The position numbers were made by a program, and so were the translations under genes. A stretch of 64,000 nucleotides of DNA from Candidatus Kryptoniota bacterium (GTDB lineage Bacteria; Bacteroidota; Ignavibacteria; Kryptoniales; JAKASW01), in NCBI GenBank assembly GCA_024641705.1, contig JAHECO010000001.1:343634-407633 (forward strand). The letters run 5' to 3'. The notes below the pieces were generated by a model. That model ran no database searches and was not told the DNA's origin. It was given only the letters and a program-made list of their open reading frames with translations. Shown piece by piece: positions 44,424 to 52,058 of this stretch (the first letter of the stretch is position 1; each line of letters starts with the position of its first letter).

Positions 44424-44803
44424 GTATTCTCCTGACGCTGGCCGGGATTTACGTCCCGCAATTCATCAAGAAGAGGAAACTCGCGCGGCTCTTCGCAGCG
44501 ACCGCCGAGGGATTCGGGGCGGACATGCCGGATCTCGCGGGCAAGGATGCTATGCAGATGGCCCATCTTATCTATGGGATAGTCGGGATCGATTTTCGGG
44601 GGAACCCGCAGGGCGAAGTGGTGATCAGCCGCTGCTACTTCAGCTCTTTCTATTCGCCGAAAGTCTGCGGCATCATATCCTCTCTGGACGCAGGATTGCT
44701 GTCGGGAATCTCGGGAGGGGGCAGACTCAGTTTTCAGCAGAGGCTAACCGAAGGGACCGAATGCTGCCGTGCCCGGTTGTCGCTTGGAGTCAGGTCGACA
44801 TGA
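44420..44803 (+). CDS. Small protein with conserved cysteine-rich C-terminus in radical SAM operon
   Basis: 127 residues from a TTG overlapping the previous TGA. A hydrophobic start (LLTLAGIYVPQFIKK) is followed by a soluble part with spaced cysteines (RCYF, KVCG, TECCRAR) and GGGRLSFQQRLTEG. The pattern loosely recalls the C-terminal half of ATC-hydrolase-like (L-2-amino-thiazoline-4-carboxylate hydrolase) proteins, but I cannot confirm this by eye. It may be a substrate or accessory of the neighbouring radical SAM enzyme. Confidence 0.65.
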   Translation: MSILLTLAGIYVPQFIKKRKLARLFAATAEGFGADMPDLAGKDAMQMAHLIYGIVGIDFRGNPQGEVVISRCYFSSFYSPKVCGIISSLDAGLLSGISGGGRLSFQQRLTEGTECCRARLSLGVRST

Positions 44804-46077
44804 AGAGAGCCGTCGTCGTCGGAAGCGGAGCGACAGCGGCGAAGGAGCTCCAGGGAAAATTCGACGTGACCATCCTGGAAGAAGGGAATTCGTTCAAGCC
44901 CTTCACTATTGACCTGGCACTCGTGGAGCGGATAAAGAAGACAGGATTGCTGTTCGACGAAAGACTGGTCCGTCTCCTCTTCCCGGCGATGAAGGTCAGG
45001 AAATCCGACTCGGGCATGGTTATGGTGAACGGAATCGGAACCGGCGGCACGACGACGATATGCACGGGGAACGGCATCCGCCATGACGAGGGGCTGAAGT
45101 CGTTGGGAATAAACCTCGACGAAGAGTTCGGGGAGCTTTCGCGCGAAATCCCGTTCTCCGACGATCATCAGAAGCGATGGCATGAACCGACGCGACGCGT
45201 GTACGCCCGGTGTATGTCCATGGGGCTCTCTCCTGTTCCATCGATGAAGATGGCATATCGCGAGCGCTGTGCTGCGTGCGGAAGGTGCGTCTTCGGTTGC
45301 CGGCGCGGCGCCAAGTGGGACACGCGACAATTCCTGGACATCGCCGTCGGTAATGGCGCGGAGCTGACGACCGGATGCAAAGTGAAGAGTGTGGTTATGA
45401 ACGGCGGAGAGGCCGTTGGGGTCGAAGTCTCCGACGGGAGATATGGCGGTTTCCTTGCTGCCGACCTTATCGTGCTCGCCGCCGGAGGTTTCGGCACGCC
45501 GGCGATCCTGCGCGCTTCGGGGATACAATGCGAAGAAAGGTTGTTCGTCGACCCCGTCCTCTGCGTCGCCGCGAGATGGGAAAATGCAGGGCAGGATAAG
45601 GAGATACCTATGCCGTTTATCGTCGAGTACGACAGTTTCATAATCTCCCCGTACTTCGATTACCTCAGTTTCTTCTTCAACAGAAACTGGAAGTATCCCG
45701 CTGGCGACATATACAGTCTTATGATAAAGCTGGCAGACTCTGCGAAAGGCGGAATCGACGGCAAGAGAATCAACAAGCGGCTTACCGACACGGACACAAA
45801 GCAGCTCGAGGAGGGAGTCGCCCTCTGCAAGGAAATACTCCTCGGGCTTGGGATTAAAGACGACGATATATTCCTCGGGACGTTGAATGCCGGCCATCCG
45901 GGCGGCATGCTCCCGCTGACGGAGAAAGAATCCGCCTCGTTCCATAGCCCCTCGCTCCCTGAGAATGCGTATGTTGCCGACTCGACGCTGTTCCCTGAGT
46001 CGCTCGGCAACCCGCCGATACTTACGATAATGGCGATGGCCAAGAGAGTGGCCAGGACATGTTTGAATCTGGGGTGA
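44800..46077 (+). CDS. FAD-dependent GMC-type oxidoreductase with CX2CX2CX3C motif
   Basis: 425 residues from ATG 44800 overlapping the previous stop. The FAD fold starts VVVGSGATAA, shorter than the usual GSGxGG loop. CAACGRCVFGC (C157, C160, C163 and C167) just before GAKWDT is the ferredoxin-like cysteine motif of the cholesterol-oxidase-like GMC branch. The C-terminal GMC domain has HPGGM and the GNPPILTIMAMAKR motif. It should oxidise an alcohol or a modified peptide or lipid made by the radical SAM protein. The substrate is unknown. Confidence 0.87.
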   Translation: MKRAVVVGSGATAAKELQGKFDVTILEEGNSFKPFTIDLALVERIKKTGLLFDERLVRLLFPAMKVRKSDSGMVMVNGIGTGGTTTICTGNGIRHDEGLKSLGINLDEEFGELSREIPFSDDHQKRWHEPTRRVYARCMSMGLSPVPSMKMAYRERCAACGRCVFGCRRGAKWDTRQFLDIAVGNGAELTTGCKVKSVVMNGGEAVGVEVSDGRYGGFLAADLIVLAAGGFGTPAILRASGIQCEERLFVDPVLCVAARWENAGQDKEIPMPFIVEYDSFIISPYFDYLSFFFNRNWKYPAGDIYSLMIKLADSAKGGIDGKRINKRLTDTDTKQLEEGVALCKEILLGLGIKDDDIFLGTLNAGHPGGMLPLTEKESASFHSPSLPENAYVADSTLFPESLGNPPILTIMAMAKRVARTCLNLG

Positions 46078-46553
46078 TCGTGGCGACGCATCTCCCGGCC
46101 GATTTACCGCTTTCGCCGCTGCATGTATACGGTCCCGGCCGGGTCTGCGAGAAGTTTGTGGCAGGTGCCGGGTCGGCATTCCCGGTTTTACTGTTTTTGT
46201 TCTTCTGCAGCTGTAAGCCTTCATCCGCCCCGTTGAGTCCGAAACTCGGCGAGGAATTTTCCATGAAGGTAGGGCAGCAAGCTGCCATCGAAGGAGGAAG
46301 AGCCACACTGGTCGTAGACTCGGTTATAGAGGGACGTTGCCCGGTTGACGCGAGGTGCGATGCTCCGGGAAGCGCCGATGTGTTCTGCAGGCTGTCGGGA
46401 GTTCCTTTCACGCTCGGAATCTACATCGCGGCCGTGGACACGATGTTGTCAGATTATCAGGTGCAGCTGACTTCCGTGGAACCCTGGCCGACTACGCTAT
46501 GGAGACCTGCACAGGAGGACTACGTGATTAAATTCATAGTGACAATGAATTGA
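46074..46553 (+). CDS. Secreted or lipoprotein with RCPxDxxC motif
   Basis: 159 residues from GTG 46074, which overlaps the oxidoreductase stop; ATG 46059 would lie inside that gene. A hydrophobic export segment ends in FCSCK, a possible lipobox cysteine. The mature part contains GRCPVDARCDAPG, the RCPxDxxC motif seen in small secreted beta-rich lipoproteins. It closes the coding part of the operon. Function unknown. Confidence 0.7.
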   Translation: MIVATHLPADLPLSPLHVYGPGRVCEKFVAGAGSAFPVLLFLFFCSCKPSSAPLSPKLGEEFSMKVGQQAAIEGGRATLVVDSVIEGRCPVDARCDAPGSADVFCRLSGVPFTLGIYIAAVDTMLSDYQVQLTSVEPWPTTLWRPAQEDYVIKFIVTMN

Positions 46554-46596
46554 CGACTGGAGCGGAGAAACGAATACAGCTCAGGATGGAGGTAAG

Positions 46597-46752
46597 ATGA
46601 AAGACGCTGCCGCGAGATTGGCCTTTGTAGGAATATGTATTGTGCTTGCTTTCCTGCTTCTGACGAAGGTCATAAAGATTTTTGTCGGAGGAGTCATCTT
46701 CGCTGCCGCGTTATTAGCTCTCGGTCTGCTGTGGCGAAGAGTGAGGAGATGA
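46597..46752 (+). CDS. 51-residue two-helix membrane protein
   Basis: ATG 46597 follows a GATGGAGG site. Two hydrophobic segments (LAFVGICIVLAFLLL and FVGGVIFAAALLALGLLW) are separated by a short KVIK turn, with an RRVRR ending. Such a compact hairpin is often an accessory subunit or toxin-like peptide. It lies 43 bases after the lipoprotein gene and is probably co-transcribed. Confidence 0.65.
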   Translation: MKDAAARLAFVGICIVLAFLLLTKVIKIFVGGVIFAAALLALGLLWRRVRR

Positions 46753-46800
46753 ATGCCGTGCGTCGGCAGCCTTTCCGACGAAACGGAATGATGTGAGATC

Positions 46801-46840
46801 AATCGCCGGGGAGAACCCGCCCGGGCTCGGTCCGGCGATT
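46801..46840. other. Strong 9-bp hairpin after the radical SAM operon
   Basis: AATCGCCGG and CCGGCGATT pair exactly around a 22-base GC-rich centre that can fold further. No T run follows directly, so it may end or stabilise the upstream transcript rather than act as a standard terminator. A smaller stem (CGTCGG/CCGACG) lies at 46761-46780. Confidence 0.55.
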
Positions 46841-46989
46841 GTGGCTTTGCAAATTAGGGGTCGACCTTTTAGATTTTTTTCCCACATCCAAGCGCTTTGC
46901 TTTTCAACCGTCCGAATCATGGAAAAATCAAGGCTTGAGGCGTGGCAAATGATGCATGTGGCAACCGTAATGACAGGAAGCGAATCAGT

Positions 46990-49485
46990 ATGAGAAATAA
47001 TCTGGAGACAATAGCGTTTCGCACGAGTTTAGTCTACTGGATAGCGGCGGTACTGTGGATACTGCTTTCCGACCGTGTGCTCGCCATCATGACGCCAAAT
47101 CTCGAAGTCTTCGCACACGTTCAGACGTACAAGGGTTGGGCATTCGTCACCGTAACTGCAATCTTGTTGTACTTCATGCTGCGAAGGCAGCTCCGGCGTT
47201 GGGATGAGGAAGCTGCCGAACGCAGGCGCATTGAAGAGGCGTTGATGGAGAGCGAAGGGCGGTACCGGTCACTGTTCGAGAACAGTACGGACGGTATTCT
47301 CCTCACGGTTCTGGACGGGCAGGTTCTTGCGGCTAACCCCGAAGCGTGCCGGATCTTCGGACTGTCGGAAGAAGAGATGCTGTCCGTCGGCCGCGAAGGA
47401 GTGATTGACCCGGATGATGTGAGGTTGGAGCCCGCCCTGGAGGAAAGAAGACTCACGGGAAGGTTCAAAGGAGAGCTCACTCTCGTACGCAGGGATGGAT
47501 CCAAATTTCCCGCCGAGGTCTCAAGTGCCGTGTTGAAAGACAGGAACGGCAAGGAGACGACGAGCATGATCATCCGCGATATTACCGAGAGGAAGCGGGC
47601 CGAAGAGATGCTCATGCAGAAGGAAGAGTACCTGCGGGCCCTGGTAGAGAACAACTCGGATGCCATTGCTGTTCTCGATGCCGATTTGAAGAACGTCTAC
47701 CGAAGCCCGTCGCGCAAGCGCATACTGGGCTACGATAGCGGGGAACCCGAAGAGGCCTTCGAGACGGTTCACCCGGATGATCTTTCCGTGGTGCGAGATT
47801 CGCTTAACAACCTTATGAGCGAGCCGGGTTCTTCGGTTACGGTCGAAGCGCGGCTCAGGCATAAGGACGGCACGTGGCGCACGGTCGAAGCGACCGCCGT
47901 AAATCTCCTTGACAACCCGGCAGTCCGTGGAGTAGTCGTCAACTATCGCGACATTACCGAGCGCAAGAGATCGGAAGAGGCGATGCATCTCTGGGTGACG
48001 GCTCTGCAGTCCGCCGCGAACTCGATTGTGATTACCGATCGCGATGGGGATATCGTTTTTGTGAACGCAGCGTTTACCCAGCTGACGGGGTATTCTCCGG
48101 AAGAAGCTATCGGGAAAAATCCGAGGATACTGAAATCGGGAAGATCGCCGCTATCCTTCTACAAGGAATTGTGGAATACTATTACGGCAGGCAGCGTTTG
48201 GCACGGCCAGCTCGTCAATAAACGAAAGAACGGCACTCTATATGACGAGGAGATGACCATAACCCCCGTTCGCGACGAGAAGAGGGAGGTAAGTCACTTC
48301 ATCGCGATCAAGAGCGACATCAGTGAGCGGAAAAGACTCCAGGAGCAGCTGATACAGTCGCAGAAGATGGAGTCCATCGGCGTCCTCGCGGCGGGCATTG
48401 CCCACGACTTCAACAACGTCCTCGGTATCATACTGGGACATGCGACCCTGATGGAGCACATCGGCTCGGAGAACGAGAAGATCAGGAAGGGTGTGGACGC
48501 GATATCCAAGGCAGCGGAGCGCGGCGCTTCTCTCGTCAGACAGATGCTGACCTTCGCCAGAAAAGGCGACGTCTCGTTCTCGCTCGTGTCGCTGAACGAT
48601 TCGGTGAAGGAACTGCAGAAGTTGTTCTACGAAACCTTCCCCAGGACGATAACGCTGGTGTGCAACCTCGAGGATGAACTCCCGCTGGTCAAGGCCGATT
48701 CGACGCAGGTACACCAGGTGCTTCTCAACCTTTCGGTGAACGCCCGCGATGCAATGGAGGGATCGGGGGTCCTTATAATATCGACGCAGGTTTCGAGGGG
48801 CGAAGATGTCAAGAAACGTTTTCCCTCGGCATCATCGCCGGAATACGCGGTCGTCACCGTCAGCGATACCGGATACGGAATGGACGAAGAAACGCGGCGA
48901 CACATCTTTGAGCCGTTCTTCACGACCAAAGGCGTGGGTAAGGGGACCGGGCTCGGCCTGTCGGTTGTATTCGGAATCATGGAAAACCACCGCGGATTCG
49001 TAGATGTCGAGAGTGAGCCGGGAAAGGGTGCATCGTTTGTTCTCTATTTCCCCGCAAGCCGGGTCAGCGCAGCAGGGACCGAGGACGAAGAGGCCGGCGG
49101 TAGCTATTCCACCGGCGGTGCCGAAACGATCCTTGTCGTTGAGGATGAGGAGATGCTCAGGGAGCTTGCGTCCTCCATCCTGACGTCCAAAGGATACAAC
49201 GTTATCACCGCTTCCGACGGGGACGAGGCCGTCGAGACGTACGAGCATCGGTGGAAAGAGATCGACCTGGTCCTTTCTGATTTCGGCCTGCCGAAGAGGG
49301 CGGGCGACGAAGTCCTTAAACGGATGAAGACTATCAACCCGGAGGTCAAGTTTATCATAGCCACAGGGTTCGTGGACATCGATGAAAGATCGGAGCTTCT
49401 GGGGAGCGAGGCGAAAGAAATAATAATGAAGCCTTACAAGCCGGCGGAGATCCTGGCGAAAGTCAGAGCGGTATTGGATCTGTAA
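46990..49485 (+). CDS. Hybrid sensor histidine kinase with three PAS domains and a receiver
   Basis: 831 residues from ATG 46990 (AGGAAG upstream). Two membrane helices at the N-terminus enclose a very short periplasmic loop. Three PAS domains follow (GRYRSLFENS..., EEYLRALVENN..., and VTALQSAANS...). Then come the phosphoacceptor H in AAGIAHDFNNVL, the ATPase domain (DTGYGMD, FFTTKGVGKGTGLGLS), and a C-terminal receiver with DEEM acidic residues, phosphoacceptor D in LVLSDFG and K in MKPYKP. No DNA-binding domain is attached, so it feeds a phosphorelay. Its signal is unknown. Confidence 0.92.
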   Translation: MRNNLETIAFRTSLVYWIAAVLWILLSDRVLAIMTPNLEVFAHVQTYKGWAFVTVTAILLYFMLRRQLRRWDEEAAERRRIEEALMESEGRYRSLFENSTDGILLTVLDGQVLAANPEACRIFGLSEEEMLSVGREGVIDPDDVRLEPALEERRLTGRFKGELTLVRRDGSKFPAEVSSAVLKDRNGKETTSMIIRDITERKRAEEMLMQKEEYLRALVENNSDAIAVLDADLKNVYRSPSRKRILGYDSGEPEEAFETVHPDDLSVVRDSLNNLMSEPGSSVTVEARLRHKDGTWRTVEATAVNLLDNPAVRGVVVNYRDITERKRSEEAMHLWVTALQSAANSIVITDRDGDIVFVNAAFTQLTGYSPEEAIGKNPRILKSGRSPLSFYKELWNTITAGSVWHGQLVNKRKNGTLYDEEMTITPVRDEKREVSHFIAIKSDISERKRLQEQLIQSQKMESIGVLAAGIAHDFNNVLGIILGHATLMEHIGSENEKIRKGVDAISKAAERGASLVRQMLTFARKGDVSFSLVSLNDSVKELQKLFYETFPRTITLVCNLEDELPLVKADSTQVHQVLLNLSVNARDAMEGSGVLIISTQVSRGEDVKKRFPSASSPEYAVVTVSDTGYGMDEETRRHIFEPFFTTKGVGKGTGLGLSVVFGIMENHRGFVDVESEPGKGASFVLYFPASRVSAAGTEDEEAGGSYSTGGAETILVVEDEEMLRELASSILTSKGYNVITASDGDEAVETYEHRWKEIDLVLSDFGLPKRAGDEVLKRMKTINPEVKFIIATGFVDIDERSELLGSEAKEIIMKPYKPAEILAKVRAVLDL

Positions 49486-49622
49486 TCGGCGTGTGGGTTG
49501 CCGGGATGTCCAGACGCGTGTTGGAGCTCACTTGAAAGAATCGAGCGCCTGCATCCCCGTTGCATCTTTGTCGGGTCCAACCTAACTTAACCGAAACCCC
49601 ATCACGAGGTCGTGACAGCACA

Positions 49623-50549
49623 ATGAAAGGCATCCCCGTGGTACATCTCGTAAAGGTGGTAACGCAATGGACTGAAGTCTCCTTCATTCTTCCCCTATTG
49701 GTGATTTTCACATCGTTCGGATCTCTCAACGCACAGACGGATACAAGCTGGACAGAAGCGACAGGTAAGTGCTACAGCACGAGTGTTACTCCGGAGGAAG
49801 GCTGGCAGCGTGCCAGGCGCGATGCTGAGGCAAACGCGATCAGGGATGTACTTGGCATACACCTGACTGAGGCGACCTTCGGCGTGAAGGCGGAGTCGAT
49901 CAACTCAGAGAACAAAAGCGACTATTTCAGCGTCTTTTCGGAGCTGTCAAGGTCGACCACCTCCGGTCGAATAATCGCCGAGGAAGTGCTGGACAAAAAA
50001 CTCGATGTCGAAAACAATAATCCGGTCTACGCGGTAAAGATTCGCGCAAAAGTGGCGAAAGATATAGGAGAGCCCGATCCCGGCTTCAATGTCGATATTC
50101 GGCTTGATAAGGACGTTTATTATGACCGCGGCTCGCTGGATCTCAACGACGTTGTGACATACTCAATTACGGCCAGCAAGAACTGCTATTTGTATCTTTT
50201 TGACATAATGTCGAACGATTCGGTCCTCCTCCTGGTGCCGAATCCTTACTTCACCGACAATTTCTATTCTGTGGAGGGGGGGGCGGAAGCCTTTCAGCAG
50301 AAGCTTGCCAAGCTCCCCATCAAACTGAGAGTAGGGTTGCCTCCTGGGAAAAAGACTTCGACGGAAATGCTCTATATGGTGGCACTTAAGAAGAAAATCG
50401 ACTTCTATTCCCCTTACATGACTAACGAGTCTCTTGGAATAATTCCGACTTACCAGAGCGCGCTGCTCGATCTTCAGAAATGGCTTGTCAGGATCCCGCA
50501 GAATCTGAGGACATCCGCCTCTGCGTCTTTCACGATAAGAAGGAGATAA
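49623..50549 (+). CDS. Secreted DUF4384-like protein
   Basis: 308 residues from ATG 49623; the longer frame upstream covers the palindrome at 49602-49615. A signal or anchor segment (FILPLLVIFTSF) is followed by an LPP20-like region (ARRDAEANAIRDVLGI) and a DUF4384-type domain (NCYLYLFDIMSNDSVLLLVPNP). Such domains are often found with caspase-like or adhesin proteins; here the next genes fit. The stop overlaps the next ATG. Confidence 0.8.
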   Translation: MKGIPVVHLVKVVTQWTEVSFILPLLVIFTSFGSLNAQTDTSWTEATGKCYSTSVTPEEGWQRARRDAEANAIRDVLGIHLTEATFGVKAESINSENKSDYFSVFSELSRSTTSGRIIAEEVLDKKLDVENNNPVYAVKIRAKVAKDIGEPDPGFNVDIRLDKDVYYDRGSLDLNDVVTYSITASKNCYLYLFDIMSNDSVLLLVPNPYFTDNFYSVEGGAEAFQQKLAKLPIKLRVGLPPGKKTSTEMLYMVALKKKIDFYSPYMTNESLGIIPTYQSALLDLQKWLVRIPQNLRTSASASFTIRRR

Positions 50550-51055
50550 TGACGAAGAATTTTTACCGCGCAATTTGCTGGCTCTTTCTGAGCACAATCC
50601 TGTTCGCGGCGAAGCCGGGTTTCTGTCAGAAAGTGGCCGTGACGGACGTGTCGTATTCCGTGCAAGACAGCAACGTCGTTATCCGCTACAACCTCAACGG
50701 ACCCGGCGACAAGTCGTACAGAGTTGTCTTGGCCCTTCGAAGAGAGAGCAGCCCGGATTTCCGGTTTATTCCGATCGATGTATCGGGGGACATCGGCAAG
50801 GGCGAATTTGCGGGTGCCGGCCGAGAGATTGTCTGGCACATGTACAGAGATATTCCGAACGGCCTTTACGGGGGCGACTACTATTTCGAGGTAACCGCGA
50901 GTCTTCTGGGAGGAGGCGGTGCCTCGTGGCTGTATTATGTCGGCGGAGCAGCTGTTCTGGGCGGTGCGGCTGTGGTGATCATTAATAAAAAATCCCACCC
51001 CTCAGGACCGACAAGCACAAGCGTTTTTCCTGTCCCGCCCGGCAGACCTTATTGA
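50549..51055 (+). CDS. Exported protein with glycine-rich membrane-like C-terminus
   Basis: 168 residues from ATG 50549, which overlaps the preceding TAA and follows AGGAG. A signal peptide ends near GFCQK. A beta-rich middle (YSVQDSNVVIRYNL, then GEFAGAGREIVWHMY) precedes a glycine-rich helix (YYVGGAAVLGGAAVVI) and a proline-rich tail. The family is not recognised; it is locked into the caspase cluster. Confidence 0.7.
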   Translation: MTKNFYRAICWLFLSTILFAAKPGFCQKVAVTDVSYSVQDSNVVIRYNLNGPGDKSYRVVLALRRESSPDFRFIPIDVSGDIGKGEFAGAGREIVWHMYRDIPNGLYGGDYYFEVTASLLGGGGASWLYYVGGAAVLGGAAVVIINKKSHPSGPTSTSVFPVPPGRPY

Positions 51056-51070
51056 AGCGGAGATGATGAA

Positions 51071-52048
51071 ATGGCAAAGTACTTGATCATTTGTTTGTTA
51101 GTTTTATCTGGCATTTCATTCGCGCAGACTTCGACCGGCAGAAGTACCTCAGGTTCCCTCAGCGCGCCGGCTGCAAAACCGGTTGTCAAACAGCCGGAGG
51201 CGGTCGTGCCCGATGCCGCGAGTCTGGAACTGGGCATTGCCGACAGCATTCCGGTTGCGCCCCGGGAGATGCCCAATGCCGTCGCAGTCATCATAGGGAA
51301 CAAAGATTACAAGAATGCGCCGGAAGTGGACTACGCTCTGAACGACGCGTCGATAATGAAGAAGTATGTCGTGACGGCTATGGGCTACAGGCCCGGAAAT
51401 ATCATATACATAGAAGACGCGACCCAGGGAGATCTGATACGCATTTTCGGCAGCGAGACGAATTACAAAGGGCAGCTTTACGACTACGTCCGGAACGGCC
51501 TGAGTGAAGTCTTTGTATATTACAGCGGGCACGGCGCTCCCGACCCGGACTCGAAGGAAGGCTACATGGTGCCTGTCGACTGCGACCCGAGCCATGTCGC
51601 TTTGAATGGTTACTCTCTCCGGACGTTGTACACTAATCTCGATAAGATCGACCAGGAGAAGCACCTCAAGCACGTGACCGTCGTTCTCGATGCCTGTTTC
51701 TCCGGCGCTTCCGTCCACGGCACCTTGCTGGCGAATGCAAGCCCGATTTACATAACCGTCGACAAGGATGTCATGGCCTCCCCGAACTCCACCATCATCA
51801 CCAGTGCCAGCGGCGATCAGGTCAGCGGCTGGTATCCGGAACAAAAGCACAGTCTCTTCACATATTTCTTTCTCCGGGGTTTGCAGGAGCAAGCGTCGCG
51901 GAATCAGATCGTGACGGCAAGAGACATCTTTAATTTTGCCGACGACGCGGATGATGGTGTTCCGTACTGGTCGCGGAGACTGAACAATAGAACCCAGACT
52001 CCGACTTTCACCGGAAGCAATTATGTGATATTTGAACCAAACAAATAA
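51071..52048 (+). CDS. Secreted caspase-like (C14) cysteine protease
   Basis: 325 residues with a signal peptide (ending SFAQ). The p20-like caspase domain has the dyad H154 (YYSGHG) and C209 (VLDACFSG), and the AVAVIIGNKDYKNAPEVDYALNDA start typical of bacterial caspases. No p10-like domain or other effector module is fused. It should act outside the cytoplasm. The gene lies just 10 bases before the start of the giant T9SS protein and is co-transcribed with the DUF4384-like protein, so those are its likely substrates or partners. Confidence 0.88.
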   Translation: MAKYLIICLLVLSGISFAQTSTGRSTSGSLSAPAAKPVVKQPEAVVPDAASLELGIADSIPVAPREMPNAVAVIIGNKDYKNAPEVDYALNDASIMKKYVVTAMGYRPGNIIYIEDATQGDLIRIFGSETNYKGQLYDYVRNGLSEVFVYYSGHGAPDPDSKEGYMVPVDCDPSHVALNGYSLRTLYTNLDKIDQEKHLKHVTVVLDACFSGASVHGTLLANASPIYITVDKDVMASPNSTIITSASGDQVSGWYPEQKHSLFTYFFLRGLQEQASRNQIVTARDIFNFADDADDGVPYWSRRLNNRTQTPTFTGSNYVIFEPNK

Positions 52049-52058
52049 GTTCAAGCGA

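Noticed and set aside
44734..46308. 524-codon minus-strand frame
   Set aside because: Antisense to the GMC oxidoreductase gene, which has full family motifs.
49487..49501. Second GG-N10-GC sigma-54-like sequence before the caspase cluster
   Set aside because: Several such matches are expected by chance and nothing else supports it.
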